Of a stretch of 64,000 nt of DNA, positions 35,613 to 45,074 are shown piece by piece. How positions within the stretch are numbered: position 1 is the first letter of the stretch; each line of letters starts with the position of its first letter. The stretch covers positions 1 through 64,000 of the forward strand of contig NZ_QUHC01000008.1 of the NCBI RefSeq assembly GCF_003479425.1, written 5' to 3'. The notes under the pieces were generated by a model. The model saw only the letters and a program-made list of their open reading frames with translations, ran no database searches and was not told the origin of the DNA. This stretch comes from Odoribacter sp. AF15-53. Its GTDB lineage: Bacteria; Bacteroidota; Bacteroidia; Bacteroidales; Marinifilaceae. The position numbers were made by a program, and so were the translations under genes.

Positions 35613-36629
35613 CTTGCTATTCTTCTTATAATACTGGATCATCTTGGGAATAACCACGTTCAGATCCCCCGTAATCACGTAATCGGCAAATTTATTAATC
35701 GGAGCGTTAGGATCCGAGTTAATAGCAATGACCATAGAAGATTCTTCCATCCCGGCAGTATGCTGAATCTGGCCGGAAATACCACAAGCAATATATAATT
35801 TAGGACGAACCGTCGTACCCGTTTGCCCGATCTGACGCTCGTGTTCACAGAACCCGGCATCAACGGCTGCACGTGAAGCTCCGACCTCACCACCCAACAC
35901 GGAAGCCAGCTCGTATAACAAATTAAAGTTCTCCTTGGATCCCACACCATAACCTCCGGAAACGATGATCGGGGCACCCTTGATATTCACCTTGGATTTC
36001 TCCATGTGACGCTCGATCACTTTTACCACCAGATCCGTGTCATCCAAGTACTCGTCCACGTTCAACTTCTTCACTTCACCCTTGTGCTGCAAGTCGAAGA
36101 TTTCTTTTTTCATCACGCCCTCACGAACGGTAGCCATCTGCGGACGACATTCCGGATTCACGATAGTTGCCACGATATTTCCCCCGAATGCCGGACGAAT
36201 CTGGTACAACAAATTCTCGTATTTCTTCCCGCTCTTGGCATCGGTATACTCCCCGATTTCAAGACTCGTACAGTCAGCCGTCAAACCACTATGCAACGCA
36301 GAAGACACGCGGGGTCCCAAATCACGCCCTACGCTAGTCGCTCCCATCAAAGCCACCTGAGGCTTCTCTGCATCAAATAAACGCACGAGAATCTTCGTGT
36401 GAGGCAACGTGGTATAAGGAGCCAAACGGGCATCATCTCCTACCCAAAGCACGTCAACACCATAAGGGAATACTTGTTTTTCAACATCCTTCATTCCTTT
36501 ACCCAACGCGATAGCCTCCAGCTTCACGCCAAGTTTTGATGCGAGAGCACGTCCTTTTGTCAACAGTTCTAGACTCACGTCGGCAACCGTACCCTCTTCT
36601 ATTTCGCAATATACAAATACACTATTCAT
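35610..36629 (-). CDS. etfA: Electron transfer flavoprotein, alpha subunit
   Basis: This 339-residue subunit has an N-terminal Rossmann-like half and the conserved C-terminal FAD domain: VSGGYGVGSKENFNLLYELA, VGASRAAVDAGF, IGQTGTTVRPKLYIACGISGQIQH, and AINSDPNAPINKFADYVITGD. It pairs with EtfB, encoded immediately upstream in the operon, and passes electrons between acyl-CoA dehydrogenase and its redox partner. Length and motifs are complete. Confidence 0.96.
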   Translation of the reverse strand: MNSVFVYCEIEEGTVADVSLELLTKGRALASKLGVKLEAIALGKGMKDVEKQVFPYGVDVLWVGDDARLAPYTTLPHTKILVRLFDAEKPQVALMGATSVGRDLGPRVSSALHSGLTADCTSLEIGEYTDAKSGKKYENLLYQIRPAFGGNIVATIVNPECRPQMATVREGVMKKEIFDLQHKGEVKKLNVDEYLDDTDLVVKVIERHMEKSKVNIKGAPIIVSGGYGVGSKENFNLLYELASVLGGEVGASRAAVDAGFCEHERQIGQTGTTVRPKLYIACGISGQIQHTAGMEESSMVIAINSDPNAPINKFADYVITGDLNVVIPKMIQYYKKNSK

Positions 36630-36636
36630 ATCATTT

Positions 36637-36733
36637 TAAATTTTAGATTTTAGATTTTAGATTTCATGAATTCAAATTATCCTGTCACAATGAACACTCA
36701 ATTTAAAATTTACAATTTAAAATCTAAAATTAC
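36637..36733. repeat. Family A AT-rich inverted repeat between etfB and etfA
   Basis: TTTTAGATTTTAGATTTTAG on the left and TAAAATTTACAATTTAAAAT on the right form a long AT-rich dyad in the 100-base gap, with CTGTCACAATG in the loop. Same family as 13539-13634. Confidence 0.65.
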
Positions 36734-37614
36734 CCGATTGTATGGTTTGTTATCAACTCTTTCATCATGGCATCCAATTCGGCATCCGTACCGGAAAGCA
36801 CCTTTGCCTCTTTTGCCTGAAATACCACGCTCTCGATATTCTTTACCTTGGTCGGTGATCCGCTCAAACCGAGATCTTCTGCATTACTCTTGATATCGTT
36901 CACGCTCCACTCGGTCAATTTCAAGTAAGGACGTTCGTTTACCAGTGTGAAATAATCTTCGTTGGCATCTTGAGCCTCCTGTGTACCTTTCGCGTTCTTG
37001 TATTTCATCACGAAACGAGCATTTCTGGGACGACAAGCCGCAGCCGAACCGTTCACGGTCACCACGCAAGGCATCGGACAGGTTACCACCTCGACTCCTC
37101 TTTCCAGACGACGTTTGATCGTCACGATCTTCCCGTCACATTTCTGTATCTCTTCCGCGTAAGTCACTTGCGGTAAAGCCAGTTTCTCCGCTACCTGCGG
37201 ACCTACCTGAGCGGTATCCCCGTCAATAGCCTGACGACCGCAAATAATCAGGTCATATTCCAAATTGCGTAATGCACAAGACAAAGCATAAGAAGTTGCT
37301 AAAGTATCCGAACCTGCAAAAGCACGGTCTGACAACAAATAACCACCATCTGCACCCCGGTACATGGCTTCACGAATAATCTCGGCGGCACGTCCCGGTC
37401 CCATCGTTAAGACATGAACGGTTGTCCCTTCAATTGTATCTTTTAATCTTAAAGCTTGCTCTAAAGCATTTAAATCCTCAGGATTGAAGATGGCAGGTAA
37501 AGCTGCCCTGTTTACAGTTCCGTCTGCTTTCATCGCATCTTTTCCCACGTTTCTCGTATCGGGAACCTGCTTAGCAAGAACAACAATTTTTAGTCCTTTC
37601 ATATTAATATCCAA
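36730..37614 (-). CDS. etfB: Electron transfer flavoprotein, beta subunit
   Basis: This 294-residue subunit begins KIVVLAKQVPDTR, typical of EtfB, and carries ALEQALRLKD, the AMP-binding GRQAIDGDTAQVGPQVAEKLALPQVTY motif, and the ERGVEVVTCPMPCVVTV segment. It is the first gene of the etfB-etfA-acd operon. Met4 is an equally good start. Length is slightly above the usual 250-260, from insertions near the C terminus. Confidence 0.96.
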   Translation of the reverse strand: MDINMKGLKIVVLAKQVPDTRNVGKDAMKADGTVNRAALPAIFNPEDLNALEQALRLKDTIEGTTVHVLTMGPGRAAEIIREAMYRGADGGYLLSDRAFAGSDTLATSYALSCALRNLEYDLIICGRQAIDGDTAQVGPQVAEKLALPQVTYAEEIQKCDGKIVTIKRRLERGVEVVTCPMPCVVTVNGSAAACRPRNARFVMKYKNAKGTQEAQDANEDYFTLVNERPYLKLTEWSVNDIKSNAEDLGLSGSPTKVKNIESVVFQAKEAKVLSGTDAELDAMMKELITNHTIG

Positions 37615-38104
37615 TTTTATGTTTCAAGCGACATGAAATACTCTATTGATTTACAACCAGCGGCATGAATTCACAACACAGAATACTCCATATACCAAAT
37701 ATTTTCAACACTAATAAAAATTTAAGCGTGTAAAGATACTATTTCAACTTAGAAAAGCAAAATTTTAACATCAAGTCTTATCCTCCCGGTCAACTAAAAG
37801 CATGTAAAACAACTGTCAAGCACCTTTCCAGTACAACAGAGGGGAACAAGCCATTCCACGTATAACAACAAAGAAGAAGAACAAGGGGACAAAAGATCCG
37901 AAAGGGATTATTCCTTGAGATTTACACTTAAATTAATCCGAAATCAATATAAATACACGCCAATCAAAAAAATCAACAGTCAACACCATCATACCTGATC
38001 CGACACAAAATTCAAGGAATTATTTCTTATTCTAAACAAATCCCCTAATTTTGTGTCCCGATGATTCTATAGAAAAATTATTCACATTATAAAAAATATA
38101 AAAA
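37615..38104. other. Divergent promoter region between etfB and lpdA
   Basis: This 490-base gap holds no gene. On the minus strand, 37731-37738 reads TATCTTTA, a one-mismatch -7 box that could serve etfB. On the plus strand TAATTTTG at 38046-38053 serves lpdA. The middle (37760-38030) is AT-rich with nothing recognisable. Confidence 0.5.
38046..38053 (+). promoter_or_regulatory. Promoter -7 box of lpdA
   Basis: TAATTTTG is a perfect -7 box, 51 bases upstream of the lpdA ATG. Confidence 0.55.
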
Positions 38105-39496
38105 ATGAAATACGACTTAATCGTGATTGGTAGTGGCCCTGGCGGATACGTGGCCGCAATACGTGCTTCTCAACTAGGAATGAACGTGGCTGTGGTTGAA
38201 CGTGCAGAACTGGGAGGTATCTGTTTGAACTGGGGATGTATACCCACGAAATCCTTACTCAAATCGGCACAAGTATTGGAGTATTCCAAACATGCCGCTG
38301 ATTACGGGGTAAAAATCGAGAATGCCGAAGCGGATTTCAACGCCATCATAGCCCGCAGCCGGGGTGTTGCAGACAAGATGAGTAAAGGTATTCAATACCT
38401 GTTCAAAAAGAACAATATCACCGTGATCGAAGGACACGGTAAACTTACCGCCGAGAAAACCGTTGAGGTAACCAATGCGGCCGGGGAGAAAACCATCTTC
38501 GAGGCTCAACATATCCTGTTGGCAACGGGAGCCCGCTCTCGTCAACTTCCGAATATTCCCCAGGATGGGAAACGGATTATCGGTTATCGTCAGGCCCTGA
38601 CGCTCGACCATAAACCGGAATCCATGATCGTGGTAGGTTCGGGAGCCATCGGTTCCGAATTAGCATTCTTCTACAATGCCATGGGGACCAAAGTACTATT
38701 GGTTGAATTCATGCCGAACATTCTCCCCCTGGAAGACGAAGAGGTTTCCAAGCAAGTGGGACGTTCCTTCAAGAAAGCAGGTATCGACGTGATGGTGAAA
38801 TCTTCCGTGGAGAGCGTGGAAAGCGGCGAAGGTCTGCTGAAAGTAAACATTAAAAACAAGAAAGGCGAGATTGAAGTACACGAGGCGGAAATCGTGCTGT
38901 CAGCCGTGGGCATCTCCCCGAACGTGGAGAACATCGGACTAGAAGAATTGAATATCGAGATGGAAAAAGGCCGTGTGAAAGTGGACGACTACTACCGTAC
39001 CAACGTGGAAGGAGTTTACGCGATCGGCGATATCGTGCATGGTCCGGCGTTGGCTCATGTGGCTTCGGCAGAGGCTATCTGCTGCGTGGAACACATCGCG
39101 GGGGTTCACACGGAACCGATCGATTACACGAACATCCCCGGTTGTACTTACACGACTCCCGAAGTGGCATCCGTCGGGTTGAACGAGGCAAAAGCCCTGG
39201 AAGCCGGGTATGAAATCAAAGTTGGAAAATTTCCGTTCTCAGCATCGGGTAAAGCAAGCGCCGCCGGGGCTAATGAAGGTTTTATCAAGTTAATTTTCAA
39301 CGCTGCCGACAACACGCTACTCGGAGCACACATGGTGGGAATGAACGTGACCGAAATGATCGCCGAAATGGTATTGGCGCGCAAAATGAAAACGACCGGA
39401 CACGACATCATCAAAACGGTACACCCGCACCCGACCATGAGCGAGGCTATCATGGAAGCTGCCGCCGCCGCTTATGACGAAGTTATACATCTGTAA
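38105..39496 (+). CDS. lpdA: Dihydrolipoyl dehydrogenase
   Basis: This 463-residue flavoprotein is the E3 component of 2-oxoacid dehydrogenase or glycine-cleavage complexes and reoxidises dihydrolipoamide with NAD+. It has the FAD motif GSGPGGYVAAIRA, the redox disulfide GGIC40LNWGC45IPTKS, the NAD motif VVGSGAIGSELA, the second FAD motif VYAIGD, and the active-site HPHPTMSEAIMEAA near the C terminus. No other complex components are nearby, so it likely serves several complexes. Confidence 0.96.
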   Translation: MKYDLIVIGSGPGGYVAAIRASQLGMNVAVVERAELGGICLNWGCIPTKSLLKSAQVLEYSKHAADYGVKIENAEADFNAIIARSRGVADKMSKGIQYLFKKNNITVIEGHGKLTAEKTVEVTNAAGEKTIFEAQHILLATGARSRQLPNIPQDGKRIIGYRQALTLDHKPESMIVVGSGAIGSELAFFYNAMGTKVLLVEFMPNILPLEDEEVSKQVGRSFKKAGIDVMVKSSVESVESGEGLLKVNIKNKKGEIEVHEAEIVLSAVGISPNVENIGLEELNIEMEKGRVKVDDYYRTNVEGVYAIGDIVHGPALAHVASAEAICCVEHIAGVHTEPIDYTNIPGCTYTTPEVASVGLNEAKALEAGYEIKVGKFPFSASGKASAAGANEGFIKLIFNAADNTLLGAHMVGMNVTEMIAEMVLARKMKTTGHDIIKTVHPHPTMSEAIMEAAAAAYDEVIHL

Positions 39497-39553
39497 TGTC
39501 GCTTCGCGACGTTGCAGGTTGGCAGGTTACAAGTTACAGGTTACAGGTTAGAA
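39497..39553. repeat. Family D repeat (GTTACAAGTTACAGGTTAC)
   Basis: Directly after the lpdA stop is GTCGCTTCGCGACG, a short dyad, then GCAGGTTGGCAGGTTACAAG and further AGTTACAGGTTAC units. The same units occur at 47339-47460, 62318-62372 and, more weakly, at about 9536-9586. It makes an artificial N-terminal extension of the next reading frame. Confidence 0.7.
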
Positions 39554-39582
39554 CAAAAAAAATAACTAATATTATCAATAAC

Positions 39583-40965
39583 ATGATGAAAATACAAGCT
39601 ACGCTTATTTCTCTATTCTTGCTCGGGGGGTCGCTTTGCGCCCAAACGATCACGGATAAAGAATTACAAGACATCAAGGGAAGCTTCAAGAAGGACGCTT
39701 CCACGAAAGCCATCCAGAATGTGCTGACGAACGATAAAAATATCCGGGATAACGCCTTGAACCGGGATATTCAGGGAAAAATCGATCACTATTTCAAATA
39801 CAAAGTAAAAGTACAAGGAATTACTGATCAGAAAAGCTCAGGCCGTTGCTGGATGTTCACCTCCATGAACGTGTTGCGTCCGGGAATTATCCAGAAATAC
39901 AATCTCTCGGATTTCGATTTCTCCCACAACTACCTTTACTTCTGGGATATGTTCGAGAAATCCAACCTTTTCCTTGAAAACATGATCTCCACGGCCAACA
40001 AACCCATGGACGACCGGGACGTGACCTTCATGTTCCAAGCTCCTGTCGGGGATGGTGGCGTGTGGAACTTATACTATAATCTTGGAGAGAAATACGGGGT
40101 TGTACCGAAGTCCGTTATGCCCGAAACCGCTCACTCTAACAACACGAGCGCCATGGGAGCCTTGATCAACGAGCGTCTCCGCAAAGGAGGATACACCATC
40201 CGCGAAATGGCAGCCCAAGGTAAAAAGGTAAAAGAACTACGTGCAGAGAAGATGAACGTGTTGAAAGACGTTTACCGGATTCTGGCCCTTTGTCTCGGTG
40301 AACCTCCTACCACTTTCACTTGGAGATACAAGGACAGAAACGGGGAAATCAAGGAATTGGCTAATTACACCCCGCAACAATTCTACAAAGAAATCACTCC
40401 GGCAGACTTCAACCCGAAGAACTATATCATGATCATGAACGACCCGACACGGGAATATTACAAGTTATATGATATACAGAACTACCGGAACACGATCGAA
40501 GGCATCAACTGGGTATACCTGAACCTGCCGAACGAGGACATCAAAGAAGCCGCTATCGCTTCCATCAAGGGTAATGAAGCCATGTATACTTCCAGCGACG
40601 TGGGGAAATATTTCAACCGGGAAACGGGAATCCTTGACCCGGAAATGTATGACTACAATTCACTCCTGGGCGTAGACTTCTCCATGGACAAGAAAACCCG
40701 TATCCTAACCCGTCAGAGCGGTTCGGCTCACGCCATGGCACTGGTAGCCGTTGACGTTGACGAGAACGGCAAACCCACGAAATGGGAATTCGAGAACAGC
40801 TGGGGAGCACAAGCCGGACACAACGGTTACCTCACCTTCACCGACAAATGGTTTGACGAATATATCTTCCGGGTGGTTATCCACAAAAAATATCTGGGAG
40901 AAAAAGCACTGAAAGCACTAGATCAGAAACCGATCCAGCTGCCAATGTGGGATTATATGTTCTAA
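39583..40965 (+). CDS. Secreted C1B-family cysteine aminopeptidase (PepC/bleomycin hydrolase-like)
   Basis: The frame is open from 39496, but the first 29 codons are repeat sequence. The start at 39583 (or 39586) gives a clean signal peptide ending SLCAQT. The 460-residue enzyme has the catalytic C89 in QKSSGRCWMF, H383 in SAHAMALVAV and N405 in EFENSWG, the papain-type triad of the C1B group. Unlike cytosolic PepC it carries a signal peptide, so it probably acts in the periplasm. It converges with ispF across a long palindromic terminator. Confidence 0.92.
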   Translation: MMKIQATLISLFLLGGSLCAQTITDKELQDIKGSFKKDASTKAIQNVLTNDKNIRDNALNRDIQGKIDHYFKYKVKVQGITDQKSSGRCWMFTSMNVLRPGIIQKYNLSDFDFSHNYLYFWDMFEKSNLFLENMISTANKPMDDRDVTFMFQAPVGDGGVWNLYYNLGEKYGVVPKSVMPETAHSNNTSAMGALINERLRKGGYTIREMAAQGKKVKELRAEKMNVLKDVYRILALCLGEPPTTFTWRYKDRNGEIKELANYTPQQFYKEITPADFNPKNYIMIMNDPTREYYKLYDIQNYRNTIEGINWVYLNLPNEDIKEAAIASIKGNEAMYTSSDVGKYFNRETGILDPEMYDYNSLLGVDFSMDKKTRILTRQSGSAHAMALVAVDVDENGKPTKWEFENSWGAQAGHNGYLTFTDKWFDEYIFRVVIHKKYLGEKALKALDQKPIQLPMWDYMF

Positions 40966-41014
40966 ATTATAAAAGAAAAGGGAGATTTAAAATCTCCCTT
41001 TTCTTTTATAATTT
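40964..41014. terminator. Long bidirectional terminator between the aminopeptidase and ispF genes
   Basis: Two perfect 25-base arms (40964-40988 and 40990-41014) flank a single base, with the core AAGGGAGAT / ATCTCCCTT. T and A tracts within the arms suit termination in both directions. The right arm includes the ispF stop codon. Confidence 0.9.
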
Positions 41015-41485
41015 AATAACCAACACCGTGACGTAAGCGGACACCCCCTCTTCCCGTCCCTCGAAACCGAGTTTTTCAGTAGTGGTAGCCTTTATGGTTA
41101 AATCCTCCAGATCTATCCCCATAATCTCAGCCAGACACTCCCGCATCTCCAACGTTCGCATCTTGATTTTCGGGCGTTGCAAGCAGATAACACAATCAAC
41201 ATTCCCGATAGCGAAACCTTTCCGCTCAATCATGTCGATCACCTTCTTCAACAAAATCTTGCTATCAATCCCCTTGTAAGCGGGATCGGTATCCGGGAAG
41301 TAAACACCGATGTCATCCAACCCGGCAGCACCCAGCAACGCATCACAAATAGCGTGAATCAACACATCCCCGTCCGAGTGAGCCACGCATCCTTTTTCAT
41401 GCTCTAACTTGATCCCTCCTAACCAAAAATCCAGTCCCGGTTCCAGCCGATGGACGTCGATCCCTATACCTGTCTTTATTTTCAT
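41006..41485 (-). CDS. ispF: 2-C-methyl-D-erythritol 2,4-cyclodiphosphate synthase
   Basis: This 159-residue enzyme of the non-mevalonate isoprenoid pathway cyclises 4-diphosphocytidyl-methylerythritol-2-phosphate. It has GIDVHRLEPG (Asp and His zinc ligands), CVAHSDGDVLIHAICDALLGAA, DIGVYFPDTD and the ATTTEKLGFEGR segment. Length is normal. The gene stands alone, divergent from murF. Confidence 0.96.
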   Translation of the reverse strand: MKIKTGIGIDVHRLEPGLDFWLGGIKLEHEKGCVAHSDGDVLIHAICDALLGAAGLDDIGVYFPDTDPAYKGIDSKILLKKVIDMIERKGFAIGNVDCVICLQRPKIKMRTLEMRECLAEIMGIDLEDLTIKATTTEKLGFEGREEGVSAYVTVLVIKL

Positions 41486-41530
41486 GGTCTTTATATTAAT
41501 TACCCTGCAATATTAATGAAAAAAGTTTTA

Positions 41531-41538
41531 TAAATTTG
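41531..41538 (+). promoter_or_regulatory. Promoter -7 box of murF
   Basis: TAAATTTG, a perfect -7 box, lies 26 bases upstream of the murF ATG. Confidence 0.55.
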
Positions 41539-41564
41539 TCACTCTGATCGAATGTTACGAAAAG

Positions 41565-42857
41565 ATGAAAGAACTAGAATCAATATATAAATCTTTCCAA
41601 GCAGGAAGCCGGATAATCACCGACTCCAGGGAAGTTAAAGAAGGGGATATTTTTATCGCTTTAAAAGGTGAAAATCATAATGGTAACACGTTTGCCGAAA
41701 AAGCGGTTGCCCGGGGAGCCAAACACGTCGTTATCGACGAGGCCGCCTACAACGTAGCTCCCCAATGCGTGCTTGTGCCCGACACGTTGCAATTCCTGCA
41801 ACAACTGGCAAACCACCATCGCCACCAACTGCACATCCCGATTCTGGGCATCACCGGAACAAACGGTAAAACGACAACCAAAGAATTATGCCATGCCGTC
41901 CTTTCTCGAAAATACAACACGGTGGCCACGAAAGGCAATCTAAACAATCATATCGGGGTCCCTTTAACCCTGTTGAGCATGGACAAAACCACAGAATTCG
42001 GAATCGTGGAAATGGGAGCCAATCACCCCGGTGAGATCAAAGAATTATGCAAGATCGTGGAACCGGATTACGGTATCATCACGAACATCGGCTACGCACA
42101 TCTGGAAGGATTCGGGAGTTACGAGAATATTATCAAAACGAAGAACGCCTTGTACGAGGCCGTGAAAGAAAAACAAGGAATGCTCTTCGTGAATGGCGAA
42201 GACGAATTATTATGCCGCCTCTCGGCCGATCAGAAAAGATATACTTACGGTGTCGAAGGACACGATGTAAACGGAGAAATCGTCCAGACAACTCCTTATC
42301 TCGTGTACACGTTGAAAACCCGCCACGGCCACCTGTACGTCCGTACAAAACTAATCGGGGGATACAACTTCGATAATGCCATGGCTGCCTCCGCGCTGGG
42401 AATCTATTTTGACATAGATCCCTTGCAGATACAGTCCGCCCTCGAAACCTACATGCCCTCTAACATGCGATCCCAGTTAGTGAAAACCGAACACAACACG
42501 ATTATTCTGGATGCCTATAATGCCAACCCGAGCAGTATGCAGGTCGCCATCTCTAATTTTGCCGAAATGACAGCCGACAACAAGTTGCCGGTCATCGGGG
42601 AAATGCGGGAACTAGGAGCAATCTCGGAGGAAGCCCACCGGAAAATCGTGGACTTGATGGCCCAAAATCACTTTACCCAAGCATTCTTAGTGGGTCACAA
42701 TTTTGAATCATTCGCAAATAACTATACCTTTACAACATACTTTCCCGACACGGAAGCATTAATAGAGTATCTTAAAACAAACAAGATCACGAATGCTTTC
42801 ATCCTAGTAAAAGGTTCGCGGGGAAATAAGCTGGAAAGGATTACAGAATATTTATAA
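41565..42857 (+). CDS. murF: UDP-N-acetylmuramoyl-tripeptide--D-alanyl-D-alanine ligase
   Basis: This 430-residue Mur ligase adds D-Ala-D-Ala to the UDP-muramoyl tripeptide in peptidoglycan synthesis. It has the N-terminal substrate-recognition domain (DSREVKEGDIFIAL), the ATP motif GITGTNGKTTTKE, VEMGANHPGEI, and the C-terminal ILDAYNANPSSM with GEMRELG. It is slightly short for the family but complete. The mannosyltransferase gene starts 10 bases downstream, so the two are co-transcribed. Confidence 0.95.
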   Translation: MKELESIYKSFQAGSRIITDSREVKEGDIFIALKGENHNGNTFAEKAVARGAKHVVIDEAAYNVAPQCVLVPDTLQFLQQLANHHRHQLHIPILGITGTNGKTTTKELCHAVLSRKYNTVATKGNLNNHIGVPLTLLSMDKTTEFGIVEMGANHPGEIKELCKIVEPDYGIITNIGYAHLEGFGSYENIIKTKNALYEAVKEKQGMLFVNGEDELLCRLSADQKRYTYGVEGHDVNGEIVQTTPYLVYTLKTRHGHLYVRTKLIGGYNFDNAMAASALGIYFDIDPLQIQSALETYMPSNMRSQLVKTEHNTIILDAYNANPSSMQVAISNFAEMTADNKLPVIGEMRELGAISEEAHRKIVDLMAQNHFTQAFLVGHNFESFANNYTFTTYFPDTEALIEYLKTNKITNAFILVKGSRGNKLERITEYL

Positions 42858-42867
42858 AACATACATT

Positions 42868-43596
42868 ATGAACGACAGAGTTGTCATCATACCGACCTAT
42901 AACGAAAAAGAGAATATTGAAAATATTCTTCGCTATGTTTTTAAACTGGAACCGACGTTTGATGTGCTCGTTATCGAGGACAACTCTCCCGACGGGACAG
43001 CGCAAATCGTGAAACGCCTGCAAACCGAATTCCCGCAACTCCACATGATCGAACGGAAAGGGAAACTAGGACTGGGAACCGCGTACATCACGGGATTCAA
43101 ATGGTCACTGGAACACGGTTACAATTACATTTTCGAAATGGATGCAGACTTTTCCCATAATCCCGACGATCTTGTAAAACTTTATCACGCCTGCGAGAGC
43201 GGGGAAGGCGACATGGCGATAGGTTCCCGTTACGTGACAGGCGTCAACGTGGTCAACTGGCCGATGGGACGGGTACTCATGTCCTATTTCGCCTCCAAAT
43301 ACGTGCGATTCATCACGGGAATGCAAGTACACGACGCGACTGCCGGATTCGTTTGTTACACCCGGAAAGTCCTCGAAGCCATTGATCTCGACAACATCCG
43401 TTTCAAAGGATACGCATTCCAGATCGAGATGAAATTTACCGCCTGGACTTTAGGATTCAAGTTAAAAGAAGTACCCATCATTTTCACCGACCGTACCTTA
43501 GGTACCTCGAAAATGAGCGGGGGCATCTTCAACGAGGCCTTTTGGGGTGTCATCACGATGAAACTCCGCAGTCTGGGAAAAAAAAGGAGTTCATAA
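42868..43596 (+). CDS. Polyprenol monophosphomannose synthase (GT2)
   Basis: This 242-residue GT2 enzyme transfers mannose from GDP-mannose to a polyprenyl phosphate at the inner membrane. It has IPTYNEKENIENIL at the start, VIEDNSPDGTA, the DXD-like EMDADFSHNPDD (metal site), GSRYVTG, and TAGFVCYTRKVLEAI. No C-terminal membrane domain is present, as in single-domain Dpm1-type enzymes. Bacteroidota use such lipid-linked mannose for protein O-glycosylation. manA at 18418 supplies the mannose route. Confidence 0.9.
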   Translation: MNDRVVIIPTYNEKENIENILRYVFKLEPTFDVLVIEDNSPDGTAQIVKRLQTEFPQLHMIERKGKLGLGTAYITGFKWSLEHGYNYIFEMDADFSHNPDDLVKLYHACESGEGDMAIGSRYVTGVNVVNWPMGRVLMSYFASKYVRFITGMQVHDATAGFVCYTRKVLEAIDLDNIRFKGYAFQIEMKFTAWTLGFKLKEVPIIFTDRTLGTSKMSGGIFNEAFWGVITMKLRSLGKKRSS

Positions 43597-43690
43597 AATC
43601 TATAAAGTCCATAAAGTTTATAAAGTCTATAAAGTCTATGGACCCCTGCGGGGCGCTTGATTCACGGCAGCTTTATGCTGCCGAATCACA
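43594..43690. repeat. Dispersed palindromic repeat, family E, copy 2
   Basis: Tandem TATAAAGTC(C/T)A units are followed by CCCCTGCGGGGCGC and the dyad CGGCAGC...GCTGCCG, the same order as 12564-12655. The right-hand TATAGACTT arm of copy 1 is missing. Family A sequence follows (43709-43738). It interrupts the murF-mannosyltransferase-pyrC gene string. Confidence 0.78.
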
Positions 43691-43742
43691 GAAGAACTGA
43701 ATTCTTCAATCTAAAATCTAAAATTTAAAATCTAAAATTGCT

Positions 43743-45074
43743 ATGTTTTTATACATCCACGGGGGAACAATCATAAATGAAGGAAAAAGTTTTAGAGGAA
43801 ACATTTTAATCCACAATGATCGGATCGAAAGAATCTCGGAAAACGACAGGGAAGACATTCCGCAAGAAGCGAAAATCATCGACGCCACGGGTAAATACAT
43901 CATTCCCGGAGTCATTGACGACCAGGTGCATTTCCGCGAACCCGGACTAACCCACAAAGGAGATATCCGGGAAGGAAGCCGGGCAGCCGCCGCCGGGGGG
44001 GTCACCTCTTTCATGGATATGCCCAACGTGAAACCTCCTACCGTCACGAATGAACTACTTCGGGAGAAACAACAAATCGCCCGGGAAAACGCGGCAGTAA
44101 ACTACTCGTTCTACCTCGGGGCAACCACCGATAATATCGAAGAAATCAGAAAAGTTGATCCGCACACGACTTGCGGGATCAAAATCTTCATGGGCTCCTC
44201 CACGGGGAATATGCTGGTAGACAACCGGGAAAGTCTGGAAAAGATATTCGCAGAGTCGCCTATTCTTATCGCCACCCATTGCGAGGATAACGCCACGATC
44301 AACCGGAACCTGGAACTCTACAAACAACAATACGGGGAAGACATCCCGCCTTTCTGCCACCCACTGATCCGGAGCCGGGAATGTTGTTACCTCAGCTCTT
44401 CCATGGCGGCAGAACTTGCCCGGAAACACAACAGCCGTTTACACATTCTCCACCTGAGTACAAAAGAAGAATTGGACTTGCTGGATCAAGGTCCCCGGAC
44501 ACAAAAACACGTCACGGGAGAAGTATGCGTGCATCACCTCTGGTTCAACGATCAGGCTTACCACACGAAAGGTAATCTCGTGAAATGGAATCCCGCGATC
44601 AAGACCGAAGAAGACCGGAAAGCTTTGTTGCAAGCATTAAGCGAGAACCGTCTGGACATCATTGCCACGGATCACGCCCCCCACTTGCCGGAAGAAAAAG
44701 CCGGAGTTTACACGAAATCTGCCAGCGGTGGCCCCATGGTACAACACTCGCTAGTCGTGATGTTGGAACTCATGGAAAAAGGTGAAATCACGTTCGAGAA
44801 TATCGTTGATAAAATGTGTCACGCCCCCGCCGACATCTTCCGGGTGGAAGAGAGAGGATATCTCCGGGAAGGCTACAAGGCAGACATCGCCATCATCGAA
44901 AAACACCCTTGGACTGTAGCAAAAGATAATTTGCTCTACAAATGCGGGTGGTCCCCGTTGGAAGGCCAGAAATTAACTTACAAAGTGGAAACAACCATCG
45001 TGAACGGGCAAATCGTCTACGACCAAGGCAAGATCAATGATACTGTTCGCGGAGAAATGTTGACGTTCTATTAA
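43743..45074 (+). CDS. pyrC: Dihydroorotase
   Basis: This 443-residue amidohydrolase closes carbamoyl-aspartate to dihydroorotate in pyrimidine synthesis. It shows IDDQVHFREPGL (60-69), the carbamylated Lys region GIKIFMGSSTGNM, ATHCEDN, LHILHLST, and IATDHAPHLPEEK. The usual first HxH zinc ligand is Gln61 instead of His. From memory, the Porphyromonas gingivalis enzyme has Gln there too, so it is a lineage trait rather than a defect. Allantoinase is the main alternative, less likely from the LHILHLST/ATDHAPH pattern. Confidence 0.9.
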   Translation: MFLYIHGGTIINEGKSFRGNILIHNDRIERISENDREDIPQEAKIIDATGKYIIPGVIDDQVHFREPGLTHKGDIREGSRAAAAGGVTSFMDMPNVKPPTVTNELLREKQQIARENAAVNYSFYLGATTDNIEEIRKVDPHTTCGIKIFMGSSTGNMLVDNRESLEKIFAESPILIATHCEDNATINRNLELYKQQYGEDIPPFCHPLIRSRECCYLSSSMAAELARKHNSRLHILHLSTKEELDLLDQGPRTQKHVTGEVCVHHLWFNDQAYHTKGNLVKWNPAIKTEEDRKALLQALSENRLDIIATDHAPHLPEEKAGVYTKSASGGPMVQHSLVVMLELMEKGEITFENIVDKMCHAPADIFRVEERGYLREGYKADIAIIEKHPWTVAKDNLLYKCGWSPLEGQKLTYKVETTIVNGQIVYDQGKINDTVRGEMLTFY

